This document shows, piece after piece, positions 1 to 8,529 of a stretch of 64,000 bases of DNA. Below the pieces are notes generated by a model that was not told the DNA's origin, searched no databases, and saw nothing but the letters and a program-made list of their open reading frames with translations. The position numbers and the translations under genes were made by a program. Each line of letters begins with the position of its first letter. Position 1 is the first letter of the stretch. The stretch comes from Gammaproteobacteria bacterium RIFCSPHIGHO2_02_FULL_42_43. Lineage in GTDB: Bacteria; Pseudomonadota; Gammaproteobacteria; Coxiellales; Coxiellaceae. The DNA lies in NCBI GenBank assembly GCA_001801425.1, contig MGXR01000015.1, positions 1-64,000 of the forward strand. Direction: 5' to 3'.

Positions 1-270
1 TTATTTGGAAAAACAAAAAGAAGGTGATGATGACGTCACTCTCTATGACGCTTCCCAAATTCACGAAGCTGTTTTAGCGGTCTTAAAAAAACAAGCGAAT
101 GCACTGACTGTGCCAAAACCTGCCCCCGCCTCTGTTGCAACGCCTCCTGCTCGACAAGAACAAAGCAGTGCTAATAATCAGGCTGCATTTTTCCAACCGC
201 CGGTAGTGGTAGCGCTCAATATGAGTGAAGCTGTAGCACCTAAACCTAAACCTAAACAAGTAGCTTTTAA
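1..270 (+). repeat. Direct repeat copy 1 (3' coding end of paralogue)
   Basis: This stretch aligns with 2868-3127 at well over 90% identity by eye. Differences are one 3-base length change in an AAT run, a few substitutions and a divergent final 30 bases. Its left end is outside the window. Confidence 0.85.
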
Positions 271-274
271 ATAA
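2..274 (+). CDS. 3' end of an effector-like gene, cut by the window edge
   Basis: The frame is open from the first bases to a TAA stop at 272-274, so only the last 90 residues of the gene are visible. They are almost identical to the last 88 residues of the next gene: an acidic start (EGDDD), a short helical segment, then a Pro/Ala/Gln-rich tail. The tail differs near its end, where this copy has repeated Pro-Lys pairs. The next gene starts 12 bases after this stop behind a CGAAGG ribosome site, so the two are probably cotranscribed tandem paralogues. The function is unknown; a secreted or translocated protein is an inference from the neighbour. Confidence 0.7.
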   Translation, partial: YLEKQKEGDDDVTLYDASQIHEAVLAVLKKQANALTVPKPAPASVATPPARQEQSSANNQAAFFQPPVVVALNMSEAVAPKPKPKQVAFK

Positions 275-285
275 CGAAGGTAACC

Positions 286-3138
286 ATGCGATCATCACCT
301 GAAACAACGACACGAAAAGCATTGGATGATATCGATGAGGATAGCCTGCCGTCTCGGATAACAAGCAGCAACGACACGGTGCAATCAGATTCGCCCTCAA
401 CACCTCCTAACCATCCTGCTCCCGCTGAATCAAAAAATAAAAATACAGATGAGGCATTTAAAAGATTACTGCATAAAGATGCAGTTGGTTTTTACGCCAA
501 TTTTATTGATCAAGAGCAAATGCTCACCCTCCCGACTTTAACGCACCTTATTTACAATGACATTCAACACGAGATCCTATATACATCAAAAAAAACAATC
601 AAAAATAAGTTTCAAACATTTAAAGCAGAGTTATCTTGTGCGCTAGCATTACCCGATAGTGGGCTAACTGATGAAGCCAAAGCTTGTTTCAAACAAGATT
701 GCACACTGATCGCGGAGCTTATTTTCTCAGCTAAAAGCAACACTAACTTCCTGAGTGACACCACAATCTTATCTACTGATATCAGACGCATTGATCGCGT
801 TTTTCATGATTTGACGAAATACATGATGGTCGATACCGAAAAATCACTACAACTTCAAGCGGCAATACCCTCTCAAGAAACAGATCGCACTAATAGCATT
901 AATACCGTATTACTTAATTCCCTGCGGGAATGTGATTTTCTCTGTAATACGTACAAGACGATTACTCAAAAGAAGAAAAGACAGGAAGCAAAAAAGTCCC
1001 ATTCGTCACTATACAATGTAATTGAAAACTTTAAGGATTGTCTCTCAAGCCTCGCCAATTGGTTTAATCAATTGCGTCAATCAAAAAAGCATCTGCAAAC
1101 AGGACCTTCATTTAGAAAGACAGGTGAAGCCTTGGTCAAATTAGCAAAAACCGTAGAAAAGGATGATCCTAAAATAACATCCAATGAAGCCAATACTGCA
1201 ACTGCAACCACTGCATCAAAAAATTATATCGCTATTATTAAAACCTATTATGCTGAACTCGCCGAAAATCAAAAAAAAGAACCCTTATTTGCCGAAGACT
1301 TTCCGCTGTTCAAAAAACCATCCGCTATTACTCGCGTATTATTCACTCCTGCGCAAGCGGCTGAAGCAGCGCTTACAACACATCTTGCAGAGAGCCGAAG
1401 AGATTTGGTGTGTAACTTAAAAACTGATTTACAAAAACTAAAAGAGTTAGGCATTCACGGCTTTAACAGTATCGCATTAAATGATACTAAAAATAAAAGT
1501 GACGCAATACAATGCCACATTCAGTTTTATGAAGCATTTTCTCAAAAAATCCTGAAATTTCAAGAAAGCCTTTATCGTATTCGCATGCAATATGCATCTT
1601 ATTATGAAAAACAAAAAAAAGAATGGGAACAAAAAGACCTTAAAGATAAAAACCGCTATATTACCTCCTACATAACTCAAATGGATAAACTAGACCAAGA
1701 TTTATTGCAGCTGCATCAAGACAGCGCATCTTTAATGAAGGCATCGCTTGAAGAATCAGAAGCGCTTGCCAGCGATTTAAAAGTACCGAATATCGACACA
1801 GTGAAAGCCGCCAATCAATACCTACTTTCTTTTGAAAAAACAAAAGAAATATCGGGAGCGCTGACTTGGCTTGAAAATGCTTGCTTTGATTTTAAAACCA
1901 TCGATCAAAATAAATTTAAAGAAGAGATGGAAGCGCGCATTAAAATGAGCAAAAAAAATATTCCTTACCGCATTGAATCCATGCATACCTTAACCGATGA
2001 AGTAATAGAAACTCTTAGAGAATTCGTGAAGACTAAAAATTTCGGAAAAATGCAAATACTGTTTCATACAGACAAACACCAAAATGAAGTACCTGAAATT
2101 AAAATAATACGCGATTATTTTTCGAAAAAACTAGCACCCACAAGAGATCAAATAAACGGTTTTTTAAGCAAGTGGGATTTAAGTCAGTACGCAAATTTAG
2201 AAAAAGAAACAACGCTGCGAGACCATGACGTGTCCTCATTGTATGAGGATGACGAAAAACTGAGTGCTCCAATTAATTCATTTGCGCTTGCATTGCATCA
2301 ACGCTATGTAGAGAAATTAACGAAATACCTGGGTAATTCAAATAATCTGATCTGCAAAAATAACGGAGATAATTCAGACAATGTAAACAACCCAAGCAAT
2401 ACCTCCTCTTTTGCAACCAAAAAAAATATCAGAGGGGCGAAAGAAACGCCCCGCGCCTTTCAACTTTATGATACAAATATACATTCAAATATGTTCGGTA
2501 ATCCTATTCCAAGAAACTCTTTTTTACGTGAAAAAGAAGAGGCGGAAAACGCTTTTCTTGAAAAGCACACAGCAAATCAACTCGCGGAAATAGAAAGGAT
2601 AGAGCGGGAAATAAAAAAAGCAGAAACACGCGCTGAAACAGAAAGACAAGAAAAAGAAAAAGCACAAGCAAAAATCACAACAGCTTTGTTTTCAACTATC
2701 AAGTGTTATCATGTAGCACCATACAAAGATCAGCTGATCCCATTGCAACAATCCATGGTGAATTTATTAGCAGGAAGAGCACTTGATGCATTAACAAATG
2801 ATGAGCTAACGTCTTACACTGCTTTGCAAAATACACTGGCAGAATTTCAACATAAAATAGAAAGTGATTATTTGGAAAAACAAAAAGAAGGTGATGATGA
2901 CGTCACTCTCTATGACGCTTCCCAAATTCACGAAGCTGTTTTAGCGGTCTTAAAAAAACAAGCGGATGCACTGACTGTGCCAAAACCTGCCCCCGCCTCT
3001 GTTGCAACGCCTCCTGCTCGACAAGAACAAAGCAGTGCCAATAATAATCAGGCTGCATTTTTCCAACCGCCGGTAGTGGTAGCGCTCAATATGAGTGAAG
3101 CTGTGACACCTACACAAGTAACTTTTAAACAAGGATAA
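286..3138 (+). CDS. Large helical, coiled-coil-rich orphan protein (effector-like)
   Basis: This 950-residue protein belongs to no family I recognise. The first 55 residues are Ser/Pro/Thr-rich and look disordered. The middle is mostly charged helix. Around residues 575-635 there is a stretch like J-domain helices II-III, with His-Thr-Asp at 594-596 in place of the His-Pro-Asp of DnaJ proteins, followed by Lys-His-Gln-Asn. Residues 745-800 are a strongly charged Glu/Lys coiled coil. The final 88 residues repeat the tail of the gene just upstream. There is no signal peptide or membrane segment. Size, low complexity and lineage-restricted look fit a translocated effector of an intracellular gammaproteobacterium, but that is inference. 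ATG 286 is preceded by CGAAGG. Confidence 0.7.
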   Translation: MRSSPETTTRKALDDIDEDSLPSRITSSNDTVQSDSPSTPPNHPAPAESKNKNTDEAFKRLLHKDAVGFYANFIDQEQMLTLPTLTHLIYNDIQHEILYTSKKTIKNKFQTFKAELSCALALPDSGLTDEAKACFKQDCTLIAELIFSAKSNTNFLSDTTILSTDIRRIDRVFHDLTKYMMVDTEKSLQLQAAIPSQETDRTNSINTVLLNSLRECDFLCNTYKTITQKKKRQEAKKSHSSLYNVIENFKDCLSSLANWFNQLRQSKKHLQTGPSFRKTGEALVKLAKTVEKDDPKITSNEANTATATTASKNYIAIIKTYYAELAENQKKEPLFAEDFPLFKKPSAITRVLFTPAQAAEAALTTHLAESRRDLVCNLKTDLQKLKELGIHGFNSIALNDTKNKSDAIQCHIQFYEAFSQKILKFQESLYRIRMQYASYYEKQKKEWEQKDLKDKNRYITSYITQMDKLDQDLLQLHQDSASLMKASLEESEALASDLKVPNIDTVKAANQYLLSFEKTKEISGALTWLENACFDFKTIDQNKFKEEMEARIKMSKKNIPYRIESMHTLTDEVIETLREFVKTKNFGKMQILFHTDKHQNEVPEIKIIRDYFSKKLAPTRDQINGFLSKWDLSQYANLEKETTLRDHDVSSLYEDDEKLSAPINSFALALHQRYVEKLTKYLGNSNNLICKNNGDNSDNVNNPSNTSSFATKKNIRGAKETPRAFQLYDTNIHSNMFGNPIPRNSFLREKEEAENAFLEKHTANQLAEIERIEREIKKAETRAETERQEKEKAQAKITTALFSTIKCYHVAPYKDQLIPLQQSMVNLLAGRALDALTNDELTSYTALQNTLAEFQHKIESDYLEKQKEGDDDVTLYDASQIHEAVLAVLKKQADALTVPKPAPASVATPPARQEQSSANNNQAAFFQPPVVVALNMSEAVTPTQVTFKQG
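2868..3127 (+). repeat. Direct repeat copy 2 (3' coding end of the 950-aa gene)
   Basis: This is the second copy of the tail-coding repeat, lying inside the end of the 950-residue gene. The near-identity at DNA level points to recent tandem duplication or gene conversion rather than slow divergence. Confidence 0.85.
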
Positions 3139-3150
3139 AATAAGGACCTA

Positions 3151-3172
3151 GACGCGACCGGTAGGGAGCGAA
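3151..3172 (+). repeat. Short GC-rich dispersed repeat (GACGCGACCGGTAGGGAGCG type)
   Basis: This is a 22-base copy of a family also seen at 49890-49911 (one mismatch) and 51345-51364 (variant). A related sequence lies inside the 113-bp repeats near 32173 and 34078. It sits in the convergent gap between the 950-residue gene and gspM. Confidence 0.65.
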
Positions 3173-3174
3173 AT

Positions 3175-3657
3175 TTATATTGATAACGTCATCGTGACAT
3201 TCGCCGTGCCGACGTCAGGTAATTTTTCAGCAGAAAATTGCGTAACATCGACGTTACGCAATTTTATTAATTGATTGAGCCACTGCATTAACGCATCAAA
3301 CGGCACTTTTTCAAACGTCAACGTAATTTTTTTTTGCTTGGGTTCTTGCACTTGTTTTAAATACATCGACAAATGTTGAGACGATAATGTTTTTTCAGTG
3401 AGTGTTAGCAAATCACTGTCATTGCCGCTGCCGACGACAACACCCTGCTTCTCAAATAATTGTATTTTTTGCTGTGCATTTTTTAAAAATTGCAACAATT
3501 GTCGCTGCTCCACCACGCGATGATGATAATCGGACACAGCGTCTGACAGCGGAGACCACAATAATGCGTACACTAAAAAAATAAATACCAACACGCCGCC
3601 GATTGATAACACGCGACGCTCACGCTCTGATAAATTGTCCCAATGATCTTTAATCAT
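3175..3657 (-). CDS. gspM: Type II secretion system protein GspM
   Basis: GspM is a small inner-membrane protein that pairs with GspL in the type II secretion platform and links the cytoplasmic ATPase to the periplasmic pseudopilus. The 160-residue product has the family layout: a short charged N-terminus containing Glu-Arg-Glu-Arg-Arg, one membrane helix at about residues 18-36, a coiled-coil stretch to about 70, and a ferredoxin-like periplasmic domain. It is the last gene of gspIJKLM, and its ATG overlaps the gspL stop by four bases (ATGA). Identification rests on topology, length and position, because GspM is poorly conserved. Confidence 0.85.
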   Translation of the reverse strand: MIKDHWDNLSERERRVLSIGGVLVFIFLVYALLWSPLSDAVSDYHHRVVEQRQLLQFLKNAQQKIQLFEKQGVVVGSGNDSDLLTLTEKTLSSQHLSMYLKQVQEPKQKKITLTFEKVPFDALMQWLNQLIKLRNVDVTQFSAEKLPDVGTANVTMTLSI

Positions 3658-4850
3658 GTTGTTTTTTCCGATATCGTTACTTGTGCTGCGACTGAAGTGG
3701 CATCTGTTTTCAATACTTGTTGCTGCACGACAAATTGTTGCGCACGCAATTCATCCGCCCACCCACTCAACAACGATAATTTTTTAGTGGTGATCGTTAA
3801 TATTAATTGTGGTTGATGATACGTCACCGTTTTTAAATGAATGTGTGGAAAATCCAATAATGTTTTTCCCGTGATAGCCAACATTCGGAAAAAAGCACTT
3901 TCTTTTTCAGCCAACTGAAAACGTTTCAGTAATTGTTCTGTTCTAAAATGTGGCTCTAACACATCGGTCGCTTTCGGAAACAATTGACGGTACGTGACCG
4001 TCACCTGCGATTGCAATTGTTTCACTTGAGATGAAAAATAAATCCATTGCCCTATTTGACTTAAAAATAAAAAGCCCACAAAAATTCCCGCTGACCGTGC
4101 TGCTATGGTCCATCTTTTTTTCAACGCAGAAGAAGGCGTTTGCGCGCGCAATTTTCCTTGCAATAAATTAAACGCGTGCGCTGAAAAAATGGAAGCGATA
4201 TCAAAATACGCGCCATTTTTCGCATCTCGATAATCAACTGGAATTGAAAATTTTTCAAGGGCTGCAACATTAGCAATGGCACCATCTTGAAAACAAATAA
4301 TTTGAGTGGGTTTTGTTTTTTGCTGAAGATACGTTTGCAAAAACAACGTTAAATTATCTGCTTCAATTAAAAATCCAGCGTCTGGCGCGATACGCACCCA
4401 AGCGTATTGATCTTGAAGCACGATGGTCCATGCATTCGGTTCGTATTTTATCGCTAAAAAATCAGGTAAAACGATTCGTGGAAATAAATGATGTTCGCGC
4501 CATTGCGTGAGCGCATTTTCTAATAATGATTTCTCAATCACAGCAGTGATTGTTTTGCCATCTGCTAATTGCTTCCCCGTTGCAACCAAAACGGAATCTG
4601 GATCGCTCGCCAATTGTTCTTCGAGTGCATACGGTGCTGCTTTTGCTAATTCTCCCGCGCGCATTTTCGGTAACTTCACCGATGTCATCAACACAGAATC
4701 ACCGGGAATTAATACCGCCAATGGCGCATCGCGTGGCGGATGCGGAATGTCACTCAACGCATTGCAACGCTTTTGCGAAATGCACTCGCCTTTTGCATTC
4801 CATTCAAACCAATCCCAGGTTTGATTTTGATGACATTGCAATACAAACAT
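3654..4850 (-). CDS. gspL: Type II secretion system protein GspL
   Basis: GspL is the bitopic inner-membrane protein that recruits the GspE ATPase to the secretion platform. The product has about 398 residues: a cytoplasmic actin-like domain (to about residue 245), a single membrane helix near 250-270, and a periplasmic ferredoxin-like domain. I chose ATG 4850, four bases after the gspK stop. A TTG twelve bases further upstream is possible but would overlap gspK. It is translationally coupled to gspM downstream. Assignment is by layout, size and gene order. Confidence 0.87.
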   Translation of the reverse strand: MFVLQCHQNQTWDWFEWNAKGECISQKRCNALSDIPHPPRDAPLAVLIPGDSVLMTSVKLPKMRAGELAKAAPYALEEQLASDPDSVLVATGKQLADGKTITAVIEKSLLENALTQWREHHLFPRIVLPDFLAIKYEPNAWTIVLQDQYAWVRIAPDAGFLIEADNLTLFLQTYLQQKTKPTQIICFQDGAIANVAALEKFSIPVDYRDAKNGAYFDIASIFSAHAFNLLQGKLRAQTPSSALKKRWTIAARSAGIFVGFLFLSQIGQWIYFSSQVKQLQSQVTVTYRQLFPKATDVLEPHFRTEQLLKRFQLAEKESAFFRMLAITGKTLLDFPHIHLKTVTYHQPQLILTITTKKLSLLSGWADELRAQQFVVQQQVLKTDATSVAAQVTISEKTT

Positions 4851-4854
4851 AACG

Positions 4855-5805
4855 TCACTCAAATGATTGCCACACGAGAACCGCTTTCAGTGTATTATCT
4901 TTTTGTGGCGCTGTAACCAAAAGACTTTTTAATCGGGCAACGTCATCACCTGTTTTAGCGTAAGCAACGCCCAAAAAATACTGACTGCGAGTCTTTAATC
5001 CTGATAATCCAGAAATTTGAAACGGTGCTTCGCAATCAGTTTCAAATGTATCCATGCTGGTAAAGCCGCCAAACTGATCACGACAACGAATCACTGTTTC
5101 TGCTTGCGCCAACGAAAGCGATGGATTCACCGTGAGCAACACGGGTGCCGACACACCATTCACATCAATTGGAGATTGTACTGCTTGCTGAGTTGATTTT
5201 TTATCACCAGGAGTGACTGCAGGCAATTGCACGGGCAACGCGGTTATATAAGGCGCCAATGCATTATAAATTTCAGCATTGACATTAGCGACCAATCGCA
5301 GCTCGGAAGTATTCACCATCAATTGTCCCGCTGGACGATACGGCGGATGCAAAGAAAAATAATATGAATTCTGTTTGCTATCGCCCGTTAGCCACGCGGT
5401 GATCGCTTCTGCAATTTGCTGGCATTGCGCATGCGGCAATGTGGGCAGCACGGTTTGCAATAAAATCACGAATCGCGGTTGATTAGCTGGATACACTAAA
5501 TCATTGAGATTAAATTTTCCTTGTTCATTTTCAATCGTACCGGTCAGTGTTGTATCACCCAATAACACGTGCGGAAATTGTGTTTGCAATTTTTCTTTGT
5601 TGGCATAACGTGTAACACTTGCCATTTCTGCTTGCTGCATGCTTTGTAAATCCAAATACAGTTGGTCAGTTGCAATCACGACACTGCTTTCGTGAATTAA
5701 AATATGTTGTGCGACCATAATGGCGATCGCAAGCACAGCGGCCAGTGCAGTAATAAAAAGTGCGCTAACCAAAGCGCTCGCGTTATGATTTTTTTTTAGG
5801 AACAT
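4855..5805 (-). CDS. gspK: Type II secretion minor pseudopilin GspK
   Basis: GspK caps the tip of the type II pseudopilus together with GspI and GspJ. The N-terminus is basic, followed by a long hydrophobic helix (about residues 10-32) without the usual glutamate at position +5, which is characteristic of GspK. The rest carries the large insertion typical of the family, including a helix-hairpin-helix-like segment containing DVNGVSAPVL. At 316 residues it is within the usual range. It overlaps gspJ by 23 bases, indicating tight coupling. Confidence 0.88.
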   Translation of the reverse strand: MFLKKNHNASALVSALFITALAAVLAIAIMVAQHILIHESSVVIATDQLYLDLQSMQQAEMASVTRYANKEKLQTQFPHVLLGDTTLTGTIENEQGKFNLNDLVYPANQPRFVILLQTVLPTLPHAQCQQIAEAITAWLTGDSKQNSYYFSLHPPYRPAGQLMVNTSELRLVANVNAEIYNALAPYITALPVQLPAVTPGDKKSTQQAVQSPIDVNGVSAPVLLTVNPSLSLAQAETVIRCRDQFGGFTSMDTFETDCEAPFQISGLSGLKTRSQYFLGVAYAKTGDDVARLKSLLVTAPQKDNTLKAVLVWQSFE

Positions 5806-6415
5806 TCACAATTCCTTGCGCGGGAATAGGAAAAACACCTTGCACTACCCCGCTATTTTTTAACTGCATCACAACCAACACAGCAATCGGCAAAGGTGCA
5901 ACTAATTGCGTCAACACATCTGTGGATGGCCATACGGATGTTGTTTTTCCGTTGCTTTCGACAAATTGCCATTGCAAAGAGTCGACGTCATCTAATAACA
6001 CTTCGCGTTCCGCGCGCATTTGCGGCGGCTCATCCAAAGCGCCCCACGTTAATCGCTTCAGCGCACCATTTTCCAATACATAACCCACGCGTTGCATATT
6101 ACTTTGGCGCGACACTTGCAGCGGATTCATCACGCCCGTGCGCGTCAACTCAATTTCACCAACACCGGGCGCTAAAAAAGCAGGCTGTTGCACGCCATTG
6201 CTATCCGTGACGGGCCTGTTAATCACTTGCGAAAAATCACGGCGCATTAATGTCATCGTCATTTCTAATTGTGTTAATGCATGATCGGTTTTTTTCAATT
6301 TCGTGTGCGCGCGAATCATGGTGTGTAAACTCATCGCGGCCATAATTCCCGCGATCGCAAAAATCACGAGTGCAATTAAAATTTCAATCAATGTAAAACC
6401 GCGTTGTGATTTCAT
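5783..6415 (-). CDS. gspJ: Type II secretion minor pseudopilin GspJ
   Basis: This 210-residue product starts with a type III signal: Lys-Ser-Gln-Arg-Gly followed by FTLIEILIALVIFAI, with cleavage expected after Gly-6 and the glutamate at +5. The later domain matches GspJ in length and in the RRDFSQVINRPV segment. GspJ forms the pseudopilus tip with GspI and GspK. The ATG overlaps the gspI stop (ATGA). Processing needs a prepilin peptidase (PilD/GspO), which is not encoded in this window. Confidence 0.9.
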   Translation of the reverse strand: MKSQRGFTLIEILIALVIFAIAGIMAAMSLHTMIRAHTKLKKTDHALTQLEMTMTLMRRDFSQVINRPVTDSNGVQQPAFLAPGVGEIELTRTGVMNPLQVSRQSNMQRVGYVLENGALKRLTWGALDEPPQMRAEREVLLDDVDSLQWQFVESNGKTTSVWPSTDVLTQLVAPLPIAVLVVMQLKNSGVVQGVFPIPAQGIVNVPKKKS

Positions 6416-6777
6416 GTAGCTAAGTATCCTGTGACCACGTTCACTGTTTTATCATTCAGGCGCACTGTTACCGTAATTTGTGCACTGGCAGGCCATTGCG
6501 ATGACATTTTTTCACGCGCCACCCATCGCCACTCTCGATTCATCATCCGTGTTTTTCCGCGCAAGACATCATCCGATTTAGGCATGACCAACAAACCCGT
6601 TTGCAGCTCAGACACCACATTTTCCCCAACCCAATGACTTGCGAGCGTGTTGGTAACATTGATGGCGGCGCGAACGCCGGCGTTGGTTGCTTGTATGACT
6701 GCCGCCAATGCAATCGCAATGATAAACACAGCGATCAGCACCTCAATCAACGTAAAACCAAGATTCTTTGTTCTCAT
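6412..6777 (-). CDS. gspI: Type II secretion minor pseudopilin GspI
   Basis: This is a 121-residue pseudopilin and the first gene of the gspIJKLM operon. The class III leader is short (MRTKNLG), followed by FTLIEVLIAVFIIAI with the conserved glutamate at +5. I chose ATG 6777 because it leaves the normal seven-residue leader; a longer TTG-initiated frame would add six residues without a known role. GspI starts assembly of the tip complex. The operon is divergent from pilB, with about 60 bases between the two starts. GspC, D, E, F, G, H and N are not in the window. Confidence 0.9.
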   Translation of the reverse strand: MRTKNLGFTLIEVLIAVFIIAIALAAVIQATNAGVRAAINVTNTLASHWVGENVVSELQTGLLVMPKSDDVLRGKTRMMNREWRWVAREKMSSQWPASAQITVTVRLNDKTVNVVTGYLAT

Positions 6778-6804
6778 AACTGCTGATTCTAACACTGGGT
6801 AGAG

Positions 6805-6810
6805 TATAAT
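6805..6810 (+). promoter_or_regulatory. Possible -10 element for pilB
   Basis: A perfect TATAAT lies in the 62-base divergent gap between gspI and pilB, about 30 bases before the pilB ATG and ahead of an AGAAGGA ribosome site. No convincing -35 box is visible at the right distance. Confidence 0.3.
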
Positions 6811-6839
6811 AAGAACTTAGACAGAAGGATCGAGCTAAA

Positions 6840-8525
6840 ATGGTATCCACATCCACTGGGTTATCTCCATTTGCAAAGCACTTGGTGACGCAAGGGCTGC
6901 TCGCCGAAGCACAAGCACGCGAACTCACAGACCAAGCGCGAGCAGACGACACACCGCTCGCCTTATACCTTGAAAATAAAAAATGGATAGGCGCCAAAGA
7001 ATTAGCTGAATCACTCGCTCGCTTTCACACACTGCCATTGTACGACCTCGACGTGCATCACATCGAAAAAATTCCATTGGAGTTTATGCCGCTTGGTATC
7101 GTTCAAAAAGGTTATGCTATTCCGCTGTTGCGCACACACGGCATTCTCTTTTTTGGTGTGTGCGATCCAGAATTAGTTGACATCAGTGAAGCGTCTTTTG
7201 CGACCGGCGCACAAGTGAAGCTTGTGATTGTTGAAGCCAATAAATTACAAACATTGGCTGGCGAATTACGCGAAGCACAAATGGTGGCAGGCCTTGAAAA
7301 TATCAGCGAAAGCGCTTTAAATGCGCCAGCTGAAGCCATTTTCTCAGACGACGCAACCGCAGATAAACCCATCGTCAGTTACATCAATCAAGTGATTTCA
7401 GATGCTATCAAAATTAAAGCGTCGGATATTCATTTCGAACCGTTTGAAAACTATTTTCGCATTCGCTATCGCATTGACGGTATGTTACATGAAGTGGCTC
7501 GCCCACCTATGCATTCCGCGGGACCGCTTATTTCTCGTTTGAAAGTCTTAGCGAGCTTAGATATCGCTGAGCGTCGCGTTCCACAAGACGGGCGATTCAA
7601 AATGACTTTCGCGCAAAATAAAGTGATCGACTTTCGAATGAGCACTTGTCCCACGATTTACGGCGAAAAAGTGGTGCTGCGAATTTTAAATCCTGAAACG
7701 ACGCCGCTCAACATCAGCGGAATCGGAATGGACAAAAGACAAGCTGAAATATATTTGAAAGCCGTGCATGAACCACAAGGTATTATTTTGATTACAGGAC
7801 CGACAGGCAGCGGTAAAACGGTGTCGCTATATACCGCCATCAAATTACTGAACTCCATCGAAAAAAATATTTGCACCGTTGAAGATCCCATTGAAATTTA
7901 TATGCCGGGTGTCAATCAAGTGCACATGAATACCAAAACAGGCCTTACTTTTGCAACCGCCATGCGCGCTTTTTTGCGGCAAGATCCAGACATTATCATG
8001 GTCGGTGAAATTCGCGATTTGGAAACGGCGGACATCGCTATCAAAGCGTCACAAACGGGTCACTTAGTATTATCCACCTTGCACACCAACGATGCACCAA
8101 GCACTGTGTCGCGTTTGGTGAATATTGGCTTGGAGCCTTACAATATTGCATCTTCATTATCGCTTGTCATTGCGCAACGACTGCTGCGAAAATTATGCAA
8201 ACATTGCAAAAAAATCGATAAAATAAGCCCTGAAATTCTCCTGCAGCTTGGATTCTCCAAAGAAGAAATTCCAAAATTGGTACTTTACAAAGCTGGCGAA
8301 TGCGCCAAGTGCACGCACGGTTATCACGGTCGCGAAGGCATTTTTGAAATGATGTCCGTCTCTAAAACGCTTCGTGAAATTATTGCGACTGGTGGCGATT
8401 TAGAAAAATTAACGACGCAAGCGAAAAAAGAAGGCATGGTGACACTGCATGAAGCGGGCATGGAAAAAGTCAAAGCGGGTTTAACAAGCCTTGAGGAATT
8501 AAACCGCGTTATTACAGGAGGCTAA
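6840..8525 (+). CDS. pilB: Type IV pilus extension ATPase PilB
   Basis: PilB is the cytoplasmic hexameric ATPase that drives pilus extension. The 561-residue product has an N-terminal MshEN-type domain (about 10-160), then a secretion-ATPase core with Walker A GPTGSGKT at 320-327, the Asp box, a Walker B-type stretch (DPDIIMVGEIRD) and the His box region. Two Cys-x-x-Cys pairs (LCKHCKK and CAKCTHGYHG) form the zinc site usual in PilB/GspE proteins. The MshEN domain and the neighbouring pilC favour PilB over GspE, despite the adjacent gsp operon. pilC starts four bases after its stop. Confidence 0.94.
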   Translation: MVSTSTGLSPFAKHLVTQGLLAEAQARELTDQARADDTPLALYLENKKWIGAKELAESLARFHTLPLYDLDVHHIEKIPLEFMPLGIVQKGYAIPLLRTHGILFFGVCDPELVDISEASFATGAQVKLVIVEANKLQTLAGELREAQMVAGLENISESALNAPAEAIFSDDATADKPIVSYINQVISDAIKIKASDIHFEPFENYFRIRYRIDGMLHEVARPPMHSAGPLISRLKVLASLDIAERRVPQDGRFKMTFAQNKVIDFRMSTCPTIYGEKVVLRILNPETTPLNISGIGMDKRQAEIYLKAVHEPQGIILITGPTGSGKTVSLYTAIKLLNSIEKNICTVEDPIEIYMPGVNQVHMNTKTGLTFATAMRAFLRQDPDIIMVGEIRDLETADIAIKASQTGHLVLSTLHTNDAPSTVSRLVNIGLEPYNIASSLSLVIAQRLLRKLCKHCKKIDKISPEILLQLGFSKEEIPKLVLYKAGECAKCTHGYHGREGIFEMMSVSKTLREIIATGGDLEKLTTQAKKEGMVTLHEAGMEKVKAGLTSLEELNRVITGG

Positions 8526-8529
8526 CAAC

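Noticed and set aside
83-403. Minus-strand frame across the tail repeat, with a partner at 2950-3132
   Set aside because: The same antisense product appears twice only because the underlying DNA is repeated.
4507-4824. Plus-strand frames of about 100 codons opposite gspL
   Set aside because: They are antisense to a well-supported gene with no start context or similarity.
6840-8525. GspE of the adjacent type II secretion operon
   Set aside because: The MshEN-type N-terminus and the directly following pilC point to PilB.
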